DNA from: an uncultured Lachnospiraceae bacterium
Lineage (GTDB): Bacteria > Bacillota > Clostridia > Lachnospirales > Lachnospiraceae
Direction of reading: 5' to 3'
DNA: 64,000 bases
NCBI GenBank assembly: GCA_947629865.1
Contig: CANRFJ010000009.1
Span: 1-64,000, forward strand
Part shown: piece after piece, positions 53,535-63,034 of the stretch
How positions within the stretch are numbered: the stretch's first letter is position 1
How the letters are laid out: every line of letters starts with the position of its first letter
The notes under the pieces: model-generated
Database searches by the model: none
Told to the model about the DNA's origin: nothing
What the model saw: the letters and a program-made list of their open reading frames with translations, nothing else
Program-made: the position numbers and the translations under genes

Positions 53535-54289
53535 TATCCAAACCTCCCTGTAATATAATCTTCGGTCTTCTGATTCTGTGGCTGGGAAAACATCTTTTCC
53601 GTATCTCCGTACTCAATCAGATCCCCCAACAGGAAAAAGGCCGTTCTGTCCGAGATACGCACTGCCTGCTGCATATTGTGGGTTACAATAACAATTGTAT
53701 ATTTATCTCTGAGCTGCATTGCAAGCTCCTCAATCTTCGAGGTGGAAATCGGATCCAGCGCACTGGTCGGTTCGTCCATAAGAAGCACTTCCGGCTCCAC
53801 CGCCAGCGCTCTGGCAATGCAGAGCCTCTGCTGCTGCCCGCCCGAAAGCCCCAAAGCGTTCTTTTTCAGGCGATCCTTTACCTCGTCCCAGATTGCCGCA
53901 TCCCGCAGGGAACGCTCCACAATGTCGTCCAGCCTGACACGGCTTTTGATTCCGTGTGTACGCGGCCCATAGGCCACGTTGTCATAAATGCTCATGGGAA
54001 ATGGATTTGGTTTCTGAAACACCATTCCAATCTCTTTCCGCAGTGAATTGACATCTACGTCGGGTGCATAAATATCTTTCCCATTATAACGTATTTCACC
54101 CGTTATCTTTACCTCCGGTATCAGATCGTTCATTCTGTTCAGTGTTTTTAAAAAAGTGGATTTCCCGCAGCCGGAGGGGCCGATAAAGGCGGTTATTTTA
54201 TTTTTGGGAATCGCCATATCTATATTTTTCAATGCCTGTGACGCCCCGTACCACAGACATAAATCCTTTACTGTAATAATGTCCTTCAT
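53534..54289 (-). CDS. pstB: Phosphate ABC transporter ATPase PstB
   Basis: A 251-residue ATP-binding cassette. Walker [15 protein letters not shown] (residues 37-44 core), Q-loop [20 protein letters not shown], signature [15 protein letters not shown] near residue 153, Walker [13 protein letters not shown], and H-loop [11 protein letters not shown]. It drives phosphate import through PstCA. It overlaps pstA's end by four bases. Confidence 0.96.
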   Translation of the reverse strand: MKDIITVKDLCLWYGASQALKNIDMAIPKNKITAFIGPSGCGKSTFLKTLNRMNDLIPEVKITGEIRYNGKDIYAPDVDVNSLRKEIGMVFQKPNPFPMSIYDNVAYGPRTHGIKSRVRLDDIVERSLRDAAIWDEVKDRLKKNALGLSGGQQQRLCIARALAVEPEVLLMDEPTSALDPISTSKIEELAMQLRDKYTIVIVTHNMQQAVRISDRTAFFLLGDLIEYGDTEKMFSQPQNQKTEDYITGRFG

Positions 54290-55146
54290 ACACTTCTCCT
54301 TTTCCTGAAGTATTTACCCACAACCGTAGCCAGCAGGTTGATAATCAGTGTCAGAATCATGAGAATCGCCGCGATCGCAAAGGCGACGCCAAACTCGCCC
54401 TGCTCTTTCGCATACACATACAGGGCAACGGTCAGGGTGGCTCCGGCGCTTCCAAGGCCGTCAAAAAATCCGCTTATCGCATGGGCAAAGCCCGCCGTGA
54501 ACAAAAGCGCCGCCGATTCTCCCAGGATTCGCCCCGTAGCGAGGATACAGCCAGTGATTACGCCGTCCATGCAGCCTGGCAGAACCACCGTTCGGATTAC
54601 CCGCCACTTGCCGGCCCCAAGCCCGAACGCACCTTCCCGGTAACTGTCCGGCACCGTTTTCAGACTCTCCTGTGTCGTCCGCATGACAGTGGGCAGATTC
54701 ATGATTACCAGCGTCAGGGCTCCTGCCAGCAGAGAGGTTTTCATACCCAGAAACTGGCAGAAAAACAACATACCCACCAGACCGTATATAATGGACGGAA
54801 TACCGGAGAGTGTCTCCGCCGCATACTCAATCACAGCGACAAGTTTTTTGTTGCGGGCGTATTCTGTCAGATAAACCGCCGCCCCTGCCCCAAGCGGAAT
54901 CACAATTATCAGCGCGGCGACAATAATATAGACCGTATTCAGGATATCCGGCAAAATTCCAATCTCGCCGGACAGATAACTGGGCCCGCTTGTCAGCATA
55001 CGCCATGATATATTGGGAATTCCTTTTACCAGCACATAAACCACCATAAAAAGAACCAGCGCACAGGTGATTGCGGCGGAAACTGCCATGAGCCCCCGCA
55101 TGGAACAAATATACATCCGCCTCTTTCCTGAAATTTGATTTTTCAA
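54286..55146 (-). CDS. pstA: Phosphate ABC transporter permease PstA
   Basis: A 286-residue six-helix permease with the MetI-like box [24 protein letters not shown] near residue 180. It pairs with PstC to form the phosphate channel. The start ATG at 55146 lies one base after the stop of pstC, and AAGGAGGGA precedes it. Confidence 0.94.
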   Translation of the reverse strand: MKNQISGKRRMYICSMRGLMAVSAAITCALVLFMVVYVLVKGIPNISWRMLTSGPSYLSGEIGILPDILNTVYIIVAALIIVIPLGAGAAVYLTEYARNKKLVAVIEYAAETLSGIPSIIYGLVGMLFFCQFLGMKTSLLAGALTLVIMNLPTVMRTTQESLKTVPDSYREGAFGLGAGKWRVIRTVVLPGCMDGVITGCILATGRILGESAALLFTAGFAHAISGFFDGLGSAGATLTVALYVYAKEQGEFGVAFAIAAILMILTLIINLLATVVGKYFRKRRSV

Positions 55147-55147
55147 C

Positions 55148-56017
55148 CTATCCCTCCTTACTGCGCTTTAAGAAAAAATTCAACGTCGCATTGATCAGCA
55201 TTATGAACAAAAACAGCACCAGAGCAATGGAGAACAAAGCTTCCCTCTGCAATCCGCTCGCATACGACATTTCACTTGCCACCGCTGTTGTCAGGAAGCG
55301 TACACTCTGAAAAAAGGACGGCATATTCGGAGCGTTACCCGATACCATCATAACCGCCATCGCCTCGCCAATCGCCCTTCCCACGCCCAGCACCACCGCC
55401 GCTGCAATGCCGCTTTTGGCCGCCGGAACCGACACCTTAAAGTAGGTTTCAACCGGCGTCGCCCCCAGCGCCAGAGAGGCGTCCTCATATTCATGCGGCA
55501 CCGCCTCCAGCGCCGTGATGGATACATTTATAATAGATGGCAGTATCATAATGGCGAGCACGATAATTGCCGCCAAAAGGCTTGCGCCGTCCGGAACGTG
55601 AAACAAATTCCGGATTCCGGGTACAAGCACAAGCATACCTACCAGGCCATAAACCACAGATGGAATCCCCGCCAGCAGACTGACAGCGGAAGAAACGGCG
55701 GCTCTGATTCCGGGTGGCGCCAACTTTGCAAGATACACCGCTGTCAGAAATCCAATGGGCACACCCAGCACAATTGCACCCGCTGTTCCGTAAACACTCG
55801 TCAGGATAAAGGGCAGGATTCCAAAGGAGGGCGGCTGCGCCGTGGATTTCCATGTGTCGCCAAAAAGAAATTTAACCGGCCCGATTTCCCGAATTGCCGG
55901 TATTCCGGCGAGAATCAGGTAAATTGTAATGAGCAGGACACAGCCGACCGTGATCAAACCGAGAATGAGAAACACACCATGAATCGCTGTCTCAAACAGT
56001 TGCTTTTTGTTTTTCAT
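55148..56017 (-). CDS. pstC: Phosphate ABC transporter permease PstC
   Basis: A 289-residue permease with six hydrophobic segments and the typical EAVPHEYEDASLALGATPVETYFKV EAA loop near residue 195. It precedes pstA and follows pstS by 21 bases. The ribosome site is GGAAAGGAAGGCAAGG. Confidence 0.94.
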   Translation of the reverse strand: MKNKKQLFETAIHGVFLILGLITVGCVLLITIYLILAGIPAIREIGPVKFLFGDTWKSTAQPPSFGILPFILTSVYGTAGAIVLGVPIGFLTAVYLAKLAPPGIRAAVSSAVSLLAGIPSVVYGLVGMLVLVPGIRNLFHVPDGASLLAAIIVLAIMILPSIINVSITALEAVPHEYEDASLALGATPVETYFKVSVPAAKSGIAAAVVLGVGRAIGEAMAVMMVSGNAPNMPSFFQSVRFLTTAVASEMSYASGLQREALFSIALVLFLFIMLINATLNFFLKRSKEG

Positions 56018-56038
56018 CCTTGCCTTCCTTTCCTCTTT

Positions 56039-56911
56039 TTACTTTGTCGAAACTACGCCTGCCTTGGATATCAGTTCAACCGCGTCTGAAGATAGAGCAA
56101 AATCGTAGAATTTCTGCGCCGCCTCTGACAGAGCCGTATCCTTCTTTGTCACCAGTACAAACGGACGCTGGATAACATAACTTCCATCTTTTACCGTAGC
56201 CTCGCTCGGCGAAACACCGCCCACCGACAGCGCTTTTACACTTTCACTCACCGCTGACAGGGAAGCATATCCTATGGCGTCCGGATTCTGGGAGACAGTG
56301 GTGATGACGTCACCGGTAGAAGTCAGCTCCTGTCGGTACTTACACATATCTTCCGTCTTCGTTATTGATTCAAATCCATCTCTCGTACCGCTGCCAGCCT
56401 CGCGTCCAATGGGAACGATCTCTGCGTCCTTCCCTCCGATTTCGGACCAGTTCTTGATTTCCCCTTTGTATATTTTGGCAATTTTATCCACATCTAAATC
56501 TGTGACAGCGTTATCCGGATTAACAATAATGGCGATGCCGTCAAGCGCCAGTACCGTCTCCTCAAGCCCGCTCTGTTTTTCCTCATCCTTTAAACTCCGG
56601 CTGGAAAGGCCGATGTCGCAGCGCCCTTCTCCGACTGCCTGGATACCGGAACCGGAACCGGTTGGGTTGTAGGTAAATGTGATGCCCTTGTTTTTCTCCA
56701 TAAAGGCCTCGCCTAACACCCCGATCACCTCCTCCATAGAGGTAGAACCATCGGTGGATACAGTTCCGGTCGCCTCGGAAGCAGTGGTAGCAGAGCCGTC
56801 GGATTCTGCGCCGGACGTCTCTCCGGAGCAGCCGGTCAGGGCGCCCAGTCCCATAGCCGCAACCAGGGCAAATGTAAGAATTTTCTTTTTACTTTTCATT
56901 TTGTTTTTCAT
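56039..56911 (-). CDS. pstS: Phosphate-binding lipoprotein PstS
   Basis: A 290-residue exported lipoprotein with lipobox LGALTGCSG (Cys near residue 28). The phosphate-contacting parts are STDGSTSMEEVIG, GSGSGIQAVGEGRCDIGLSSR and VPIGREAGSGTRDGFE. A Ser/Ala/Thr-rich linker joins the lipid anchor to the binding domain. It is the first gene of the phosphate operon. The start follows AAAGGAGAATGAAAA. Confidence 0.95.
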   Translation of the reverse strand: MKNKMKSKKKILTFALVAAMGLGALTGCSGETSGAESDGSATTASEATGTVSTDGSTSMEEVIGVLGEAFMEKNKGITFTYNPTGSGSGIQAVGEGRCDIGLSSRSLKDEEKQSGLEETVLALDGIAIIVNPDNAVTDLDVDKIAKIYKGEIKNWSEIGGKDAEIVPIGREAGSGTRDGFESITKTEDMCKYRQELTSTGDVITTVSQNPDAIGYASLSAVSESVKALSVGGVSPSEATVKDGSYVIQRPFVLVTKKDTALSEAAQKFYDFALSSDAVELISKAGVVSTK

Positions 56912-56997
56912 TTTTCATTCTCCTTTTCCTTGTTTTTATAACCTTTCCGTTACGTCTATATCGTAACTTTCCAATATCAAATCCACTACCATGTCTT

Positions 56998-57014
56998 TGT
57001 AAAATAAATGTAAA
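56998..57014 (-). promoter_or_regulatory. Pho box before pstS
   Basis: On the minus strand, two TTTACA repeats are separated by five bases (TTTAT), the 11-base period at which PhoP/PhoB sites repeat in Gram-positives. They lie 87-103 bases before the pstS start. Confidence 0.6.
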
Positions 57015-57081
57015 ACCGCGGTGCACCTTTCGACAAATTTTTCATAAACTAAACTAAGAAACGCAAGATATGGAGGAAACT

Positions 57082-57981
57082 ATGTATATTATTCTTTTCC
57101 TTTTTTTGAGTCTGGCAATTTTTTGTCTTATCCTGTTTCATTTCAAAAAGAAAAAAATCATATGCCGGCTGCGCTGTATGTCCCCTTGCGACAAATACGA
57201 GCTCCTGAATGAACTGGCAGCCCCCTTTGGCTACCGCTACATCCCGGAGCAGGATTTATTTACCAGCCGCCTGGACGCCTGGCAGAAATCCTATGGATAT
57301 GGCAGGATTTATGATGAGGCAGCTCCCTTTTTCAACATGGTCTTCGACTGCCAGCCCGTTTACTTCGACTACGATGGCAAAACCTGGCTGATTGAGTTCT
57401 GGAAGGGGCAGTACGGAATCAGCAGCGGCAGTGAAGTCGGCATCTACTGCGCGGACACGATTATCCCGTCTGAAAAACGGGACAGCACCATCTTTCACGC
57501 AGTGGAACCGGAGGAGTATCTGTCCATGACAACCACACTGTTCCACCGCGATCGCCCCATTGCCCGCATGAACCAGTTCCACTGGTGGCTCACCAGCTTC
57601 ATCCCGGGGCGGTTTTCCCGACCGGAGGATCTGACTCTGGAAGTCTCCCTGCACTTCCCCGACTTCGAGATGCGCAATGCGTTTATCAACGCGCTTCATC
57701 AGGACGGCTACCGGATTGCGGACATTAACCTGTCTATGTATCAGATCGATGTCCTTTTTACATTTTGCACATCTGCCCGCCGCCGCTCCCGGCTGAGCCG
57801 GCTGCACCGTCGCCTCGTGCAGTGCAAAAATCACCTTTTTTGCCGGTTATACCGCTTTGTCACCAGGCCCTTTACTTTAACCTGCGATAAGATTTTATAC
57901 CTGTACTACTACCTGCCGTTTATTTTCCGGCGGACACTGCGGCTGAAGCGGCCCGGCAGAAGGAGGCCTGCCGCGGGATAA
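57082..57981 (+). CDS. DUF4474 membrane-anchored protein
   Basis: A 299-residue protein with an N-terminal membrane helix (YIILFLFLSLAIFCLILF), then a soluble domain of the DUF4474 type: FGYRYIPEQDLFTSRLDAWQKSYGYGRIYDEAAPFFNMVFDCQPVYFDYDGKTWLIEFWKGQYGI. The function of DUF4474 is unknown. The ATG at 57082 follows GGAGG by five bases; the first ATG at 57070 has no site. It is divergent from pstS and followed by the metallophosphoesterase gene. Confidence 0.8.
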   Translation: MYIILFLFLSLAIFCLILFHFKKKKIICRLRCMSPCDKYELLNELAAPFGYRYIPEQDLFTSRLDAWQKSYGYGRIYDEAAPFFNMVFDCQPVYFDYDGKTWLIEFWKGQYGISSGSEVGIYCADTIIPSEKRDSTIFHAVEPEEYLSMTTTLFHRDRPIARMNQFHWWLTSFIPGRFSRPEDLTLEVSLHFPDFEMRNAFINALHQDGYRIADINLSMYQIDVLFTFCTSARRRSRLSRLHRRLVQCKNHLFCRLYRFVTRPFTLTCDKILYLYYYLPFIFRRTLRLKRPGRRRPAAG

Positions 57982-58037
57982 TCGGAAACCATTTTCTGCC
58001 AAATAATCATCAACTAAAATAAGGAGGGAGATTTTCC

Positions 58038-58910
58038 ATGAGCTGTCAGCGACGTCTGGATAAGACCTTTGAACAGGCACCCGTACTCCCCTTTTCCCCC
58101 GATACCCGCTATGTGCTTTTCAGCGACTGCCATCGGGGAAACGGTACCCATAACGATAATTTTCTCAAAAACCAGCACCTGTACTTTGCCGCCCTGAAGC
58201 ATTATTACCACAACGGCTTTACCTACATTGAACTGGGCGACGGCGATGAACTCTGGGAAAACCGGAGCATGAAGCCAATCAAGGAAATCCACAACGACGT
58301 CTTCTGGCAGCTGTCTCTTTTTTATAAAAAGAACCGGCTGTATATGCTTTACGGCAACCACGACATGATAAAAAAATACCCTTCCTTTTCCAGGAAAAAC
58401 TGCTCTACCTATCCGTGCAGCACCAGTTGCTGCCACGAGCCGCTGTTTCCGGATATTCACTATTATGCCGGCATTATCCTGCGGAATGAGGCTACGGGAA
58501 GCAGCCTGTACCTCACCCACGGCCATCAGTCCACCCTGTTCAATTCCACGCTCTGGCGGGTGAACTGCTTCCTCGTCCGGTATTTCTGGAAGCCGTTAGA
58601 GCAGGTCGGTATTTTAGATCCAACCAGCGCCGCCAAAAACTACAGCACCAAGCAGCGCTCCGAGCGGAGACTGAGCGAATGGGCAAAGCTCCGTCACCAC
58701 ACCCTTATCACCGGCCACACCCACCGCCCCATGCTGTCCTCCGGCTCCCGTTATATCAATGTTGGCAGCTGCGTACACCCTCGGTGCATCACCTGCATTG
58801 AGGTCTGCGGTGAAACCCTGACGCTGGTAAAATGGGCTATGGGCACAAGAGACAACGGAAATTTTTATGTGGAGCGGACGGTTCTGTCCGAATCCATTAA
58901 AATCCCTTGA
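58038..58910 (+). CDS. Metallophosphoesterase
   Basis: A 290-residue calcineurin-like phosphoesterase with the metal motifs LFSDCHRG, ELGDGDELWENR, LYGNHDMIKK and ITGHTHRP in order. It resembles LpxH-like and general nucleotidases, but the substrate is unknown. The start follows AAGGAGGGAGATTTTCC. Its stop codon overlaps the tyrS -35 box. Confidence 0.9.
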   Translation: MSCQRRLDKTFEQAPVLPFSPDTRYVLFSDCHRGNGTHNDNFLKNQHLYFAALKHYYHNGFTYIELGDGDELWENRSMKPIKEIHNDVFWQLSLFYKKNRLYMLYGNHDMIKKYPSFSRKNCSTYPCSTSCCHEPLFPDIHYYAGIILRNEATGSSLYLTHGHQSTLFNSTLWRVNCFLVRYFWKPLEQVGILDPTSAAKNYSTKQRSERRLSEWAKLRHHTLITGHTHRPMLSSGSRYINVGSCVHPRCITCIEVCGETLTLVKWAMGTRDNGNFYVERTVLSESIKIP

Positions 58911-58935
58911 CAAATCCCCGCCCCTTCCCTATAAT
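58907..58935 (+). promoter_or_regulatory. tyrS promoter
   Basis: TTGACA (58907-58912) and TATAAT (58930-58935) are both perfect and 17 bases apart. The -35 overlaps the stop codon of the phosphoesterase gene. Confidence 0.88.
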
Positions 58936-58941
58936 AAGAGT

Positions 58942-59260
58942 TGCTTTTGGCGTTTTTATAATGATGAAAAGGCTTTGATAAGACCAAGTAGTAAGAAGGG
59001 AAACCGACAGAGAGTTACCGGCGGCTGAGAGGTGCGGGGGAATCTTCTTACGAATACCTCTTTGAGCTGCACACCCAACGCGGAACTCTTTTCCATGGGG
59101 GAATTTACCTTCCGTTCCGCCAGTAGGCTGTGACGTGGGCAGGCGTTACTCTGCGGCACTGTCGTCGGGGCAGTGGAGAAGGCAGGCGATGCGAATTGTC
59201 TGTGAATAAGGGTGGTAACACGGAGCACAGGCTCTCGTCCTTTAGGGGGACGGGGCTTTT
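58942..59260 (+). promoter_or_regulatory. T-box leader for tyrS
   Basis: A T-box riboswitch. Specifier codon TAC (Tyr) lies at 59055-59057 in the bulge after GAA. The T-box sequence AAGGGTGGTAACACGG (59208-59223) carries TGGT, complementary to the ACCA end of tRNA-Tyr. A G-C-rich terminator hairpin (59231-59255) is followed by seven Ts. Uncharged tRNA-Tyr should stabilise the antiterminator and turn on tyrS. Confidence 0.9.
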
Positions 59261-59287
59261 TTTATTGATTGAAAGGAGACGGGGAAA

Positions 59288-60511
59288 ATGACTGTTTATG
59301 ATGAATTGGTTGCCAGAGGGCTCATAGCCCAGGTGACAGACGAAGAAGAAATCAAAGAATTGATCAACACGGGGAAGGCCACGTTCTACATCGGCTTCGA
59401 TCCGACGGCGGACAGCCTTCATGTCGGACACTTCATGGCGCTGTGTCTGATGAAACGGCTTCAGATGGCCGGAAACCGCCCCATCGCCCTGATCGGCGGC
59501 GGCACCGCCATGGTGGGCGATCCATCCGGCCGCACCGATATGCGCCAGATGATGACGGAGGAGACCATCGCGCACAACTGCGACTGCTTCCGGAAACAGA
59601 TGAGCCGCTTTATCGATTTTTCAGACGGAAAGGCCCTTCTCGTGAACAATGCGGACTGGCTGATGAACTTAAACTACATTGAGCTGCTGCGTGATGTGGG
59701 AGCGCACTTCAGCGTGAACCGTATGCTGACCGCAGAATGTTACAGGCAGAGAATGGAAAAGGGCCTGAGTTTTCTCGAATTTAACTACATGATTATGCAG
59801 AGCTATGACTTCATGGCTCTCTACGAAAAATACGGCTGCAATCTCCAGTTCGGCGGGGACGACCAGTGGAGCAACATGTTGGGAGGCACTGAGCTGATCC
59901 GCCGCAAGCTCGGCAAGGACGCCTATGCCATGACGATTAACCTCCTGCTTAACTCCGAGGGAAAGAAAATGGGCAAAACCCAGAAGGGAGCCGTGTGGCT
60001 GGACGCAGATAAAACCTCGCCCTTCGAGTTTTATCAGTACTGGAGAAATGTAGACGATGCCGACGTCATCAAGTGCTTAAAGATGCTCACCTTCCTTCCC
60101 CTCTCCGAGATTGAGGCCATGGAGAGCTGGCAGGGGAGCGAGTTGAATAAGGCCAAGGAGATCCTCGCCTTTGAGCTGACTACACTCATTCATGGCGAAG
60201 AAGAAGCCCGTCGGGCACAGGAGGCCGCAAGAGCTCTGTTCTCCAGCGGCAACGCTGCCGACATGCCGACCTATGAACTGGCCGGAGACGATTTTACCGA
60301 CGGAGCCGTAGACATACTGACACTTCTCCACGCCTCCGGCCTGGTTCCCTCCAAATCGGAGGCAAGGCGGGCGGTACAACAGGGCGGCGTCAGCGTAGAC
60401 GGCGAAAAGGTACTGGATATCCATACCACTTATACCAGAGACACTTTCTCCGGCGACGGCGTCGTGCTGAAGAAAGGCAAGAAAAATTTCCGGAAAATTG
60501 TTGTGGGATAA
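59288..60511 (+). CDS. tyrS: Tyrosyl-tRNA synthetase
   Basis: A 407-residue class I synthetase charging tRNA-Tyr. The HIGH-type motif is LHVGHFM (about residues 44-48), the second signature is [10 protein letters not shown] (about 226), and an S4 RNA-binding domain lies at the C-terminus ([21 protein letters not shown]). The start follows GAAAGGAGACGGGGAAA. Expression should be controlled by the upstream Tyr-specific T-box leader. Confidence 0.97.
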   Translation: MTVYDELVARGLIAQVTDEEEIKELINTGKATFYIGFDPTADSLHVGHFMALCLMKRLQMAGNRPIALIGGGTAMVGDPSGRTDMRQMMTEETIAHNCDCFRKQMSRFIDFSDGKALLVNNADWLMNLNYIELLRDVGAHFSVNRMLTAECYRQRMEKGLSFLEFNYMIMQSYDFMALYEKYGCNLQFGGDDQWSNMLGGTELIRRKLGKDAYAMTINLLLNSEGKKMGKTQKGAVWLDADKTSPFEFYQYWRNVDDADVIKCLKMLTFLPLSEIEAMESWQGSELNKAKEILAFELTTLIHGEEEARRAQEAARALFSSGNAADMPTYELAGDDFTDGAVDILTLLHASGLVPSKSEARRAVQQGGVSVDGEKVLDIHTTYTRDTFSGDGVVLKKGKKNFRKIVVG

Positions 60512-60523
60512 AAAAAATATGGC

Positions 60524-60558
60524 AAAAGCGGGAGAGTCCTTCCGATTCTCCCGCTTTT
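60524..60558 (+). terminator. tyrS terminator
   Basis: An 8-bp stem GCGGGAGA with TCTCCCGC (60528-60554), flanked by AAAA and TTTTCTT, can end transcription from either side. Confidence 0.85.
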
Positions 60559-60636
60559 CTTCATCGTTTGGAGGCGCCCCGATAACCGCTATCTGGAATC
60601 ACGATGCTGAACAGTTTTTCGCAACAGGCAAACGCT

Positions 60637-60759
60637 TCAATCCATGAGCACAACCTTCTCCATTTCGCTATGTAACTCTTTGGCCAACTCCGCTATCTCT
60701 GCAAAACAAAGCAAGCCAAAGGATTCCTCTCCCGTATGATTTACTCTGGTCTTATCCAT
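60637..60759 (-). CDS. Possible 40-residue protein
   Basis: A small frame coding MDKTRVNHTGEESFGLLCFA and a helical second half. GGAGGTACAGTA is a good ribosome site before the ATG. No family was recognised. It may be a genuine small protein or a coincidence. Confidence 0.4.
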   Translation of the reverse strand: MDKTRVNHTGEESFGLLCFAEIAELAKELHSEMEKVVLMD

Positions 60760-61003
60760 TACTGTACCTCCAAATCTTTAGTCTCCCCAAAATAAAGCCA
60801 GGCTAGAGTCATTTGATAAAACAAGTGCCGGAAACCCATATAATACAGGTTTTTGCATTTCTGTCCGCTATTCAAACTCGATTTTGGTAACTATATACTG
60901 TGTCTAATCAAGCACTATAACACCATATTTCGTATAATCATTCTTTATATTCTCTGTGTTCTTTCTCTTTTTAGAGCTTTTTGCAATCACATTATAACGC
61001 AAG
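60760..61003. other. AT-rich stretch without a convincing gene
   Basis: About 240 bases with no supported gene. A plus-strand frame at 60853-61107 starts without a ribosome site and runs across the hairpin RNA and its promoter, so it is discarded. Confidence 0.5.
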
Positions 61004-61062
61004 AGAGCCGGATTACTCCGACTCTCTCAAGTATGCATCCGCAAATGCATACCCCAATTAGT
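61004..61062 (-). ncRNA. Promoter-driven hairpin RNA beside the Abi_2 gene
   Basis: Reading leftward, a promoter (TTGCAT at 61092-61097 and TATATT at 61069-61074, 17 apart) starts a short RNA near 61062. It has an 8-bp hairpin (61031-61052) and an 11-bp hairpin (61004-61029) whose one U-G pair is a C-A mismatch on the plus strand. The 3' end is not clear. Location and size resemble the published abiF RNA motif, but this needs a covariance search. Confidence 0.55.
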
Positions 61063-61101
61063 ACTTATAATATACAGCAAACATTGAAAAAATGCAAGTT
61101 T

Positions 61102-62083
61102 TTATAAAAAATTTTTCAAAATATTCATTCTTGATGCCAAATCCGGATGAATTACTATCCCTGTAACATTAGGATTAACAGTTTGTCTATAATTATCTGT
61201 TATCTTTTCAAACTCCCGAATAAATGCTTTTATTTCTGTCTTTGATACTTTCAGTAGCTTCATAATAGTAGCACATAAGAATAATGTAATCGCCAATTGT
61301 CTTGAAATTCACATATGGCAATCCAATCTCGAGTTTCAAGCACTGTTTCATTGCACTGGTAGGATCAATATTCCTAAACCTAGTATCGAAAACTACTGCA
61401 TTATGTGCAATTGCATTTCGTAAATCTTTTAATGTATAGATGTATTTGTATATCAATTGTCTATCTGTATCGCAAGACACATTGAGTGATAAACGCTTTG
61501 AAATATCATCTCGAACATCATATATAAGGCATGATAATAAATATCCCAAATCACCCATTGTCATTATTTCAAATAAAGCCCATACCGGAACATCTGAATA
61601 TCCCATATTATTATAGAAATGTGTTATCTTTGGATTATTCTTCTTATAGGCATACGCAAGGCTAGACTGAATAGAATTCTGTAAATTCAACTTATTCTGC
61701 TGCAATTTCCTTTTCTGCTCTGTAGTCGCTGAAGCCGGTGCGTTATTGTATCCGCTGACAACCTTATCATACATATCCTGAATAGATTCTGAATTAGCAC
61801 TAACAAGTATGCTTTCTAACGCAATATTTTTTACTGCCGTCTCAATAAACATCATTTTTCCATACAACAACGCCTTCAAATCAGAATCGTATTGAATAGT
61901 AGCATAGACTTCAGCATATGACGTAAATGGTAATCGTCTATGCGCATTTCCAAAAAAACGATATCCCTTGTATCCATGAAAATATCCTGTGTTAATAAGT
62001 TGACGCTTCTGTTTGGGGCCATGTATTGAAATTCCACTATCTCGCAGATGCCTCATCAGAGCATCTGTTTTTTTATAACTCAT
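61102..62083 (-). pseudogene. Abi_2 (AbiD/AbiF-like) abortive-infection gene, frameshifted
   Basis: The first 291 codons (61208-62083) give an Abi_2-like protein with DLRNAIAHNAVVFDTRFR in the C-terminal half (the RNase-like HEPN motif RNAIAHN) and FMNNMGYSDVPVWALFEIMTMGDL. Near 61265, one additional base in TACTATTATG throws the frame; the correct end, KLLKVSKTEIKAFIREFEKITDNYRQTVNPNV, continues in another frame to 61102. Either the gene is recently inactivated, or a base-call error or slippage event is present. Abi_2 proteins give phage resistance. The start follows TAGGAGGCGTCT. Confidence 0.8.
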
Positions 62084-62113
62084 AGACGCCTCCTAAAATT
62101 AGTTTTAAAAACA

Positions 62114-62142
62114 ATTATAATGCGATTTAACAACAAAAACAA
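62114..62142 (-). promoter_or_regulatory. Promoter of the Abi_2 gene
   Basis: Reading leftward, TTGTTT (62137-62142) and TATAAT (62114-62119) are 17 bases apart, about 30 bases before the start codon. Confidence 0.65.
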
Positions 62143-62281
62143 GATTATTTCAACCTTCTGACATATTAGTTTTGGGGAAATTGCATGAATATCATTGGAA
62201 ATTATTTCAAAATGCATGTTGACATTCCTTCTGTCCAATGGTATTCTTTTAGCTAAAGAGAGGCGGTTTTGCACCACTTGA

Positions 62282-62809
62282 CTACTCGTTAGTCTTGAGT
62301 GGGTTACTCGCTTCTTTTTTTATATCCACCAGATCATACAGGTACATCTTTCTTTTCCTCGTACAGTTTACCACCAGACAGCCGGAATAAATATTATAAT
62401 TTCCCGTTTTCACATCGTTATCATAAACCGGCATGGCAAACCTTGTTGTATAGTAATACCAGCCGTTTGCGGCATCACCGGAATGTTTCTCTTTCTGGTT
62501 TTCCCGGAATCTTTTATCTGTGGCAATCCCCACCATCTCACGGATACCCTGCACTGCATTGGCTTTAGCCTTTGCCCTGCCGCCTTTCATTTTCCTCGTA
62601 TATTTTGAACCGGCATATTCATCCGGGAAGTCTTTTCCCAGATAAATAATGTCGCCCGTCTCTGCCATTTCTACAAGTTCCCCGACAAAGCGTTCCAAAT
62701 ACTTCTCCACCTCATTCCAGTCAATATTCTGTTTATTGGAAAAGATTATATCAGGCAGAACGACAATCTTATTGCCGTTTTCATCCAGTGCAATTTCCAG
62801 CGTTTCCAT
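62282..62809 (-). CDS. Orphan nuclease-like C-terminal domain protein
   Basis: A 175-residue protein. The second half, EKHSGDAANGWYYYTTRFAMPVYDND and YNIYSGCLVVNCTRKRKMYLYDLVDIKKEASNPL, resembles C-terminal domains of the barnase/EndoU-like (PBECR) type found at the ends of long conjugation or phage head-linked proteins. Here it is free-standing, next to the decayed Abi_2 gene. The start at 62809 follows GGGAGGAAATGCT. The upstream frame to 63013 crosses a terminator and is rejected. The toxic activity is a guess. Confidence 0.55.
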   Translation of the reverse strand: METLEIALDENGNKIVVLPDIIFSNKQNIDWNEVEKYLERFVGELVEMAETGDIIYLGKDFPDEYAGSKYTRKMKGGRAKAKANAVQGIREMVGIATDKRFRENQKEKHSGDAANGWYYYTTRFAMPVYDNDVKTGNYNIYSGCLVVNCTRKRKMYLYDLVDIKKEASNPLKTNE

Positions 62810-62959
62810 AGCATTTCCTCCCATTAGTATTGAATATATTGTAACACGCACATAGGACAGGGTACAAGCATCATTCGTACCTCCTGCTACAAATGGTTCT
62901 CCTGTTTCATCTTCCGTATCAAAGGCATATTCCATTTTTGTCTCATAATCCAATGCGGC

Positions 62960-62990
62960 AAAAAAAGCGGGGCTGTTTTCAACAGCCCCG
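62960..62990 (-). terminator. Terminator of the GH43 gene
   Basis: A 10-bp perfect stem CGGGGCTGTT with AACAGCCCCG is followed on the minus strand by CTTTTTTTG. Confidence 0.88.
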
Positions 62991-63034
62991 TCTGTGTCAG
63001 AGATAAAATACAACCGTCTCTATTATTTGTGTTA

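Noticed and set aside
60853-61107. 84-codon plus-strand frame
   Set aside because: It has no ribosome site, is AT-rich and Cys/Ile-heavy, and crosses the hairpin RNA and its promoter.
61102-61296. Separate small gene at the end of the Abi_2 locus
   Set aside because: Its sequence is the missing C-terminus of the Abi_2 protein in another frame, so it is one frameshifted gene.
62810-63013. N-terminal extension of the nuclease-like gene
   Set aside because: The frame crosses a strong terminator (62960-62990); the GGGAGG site at 62809 fits better.
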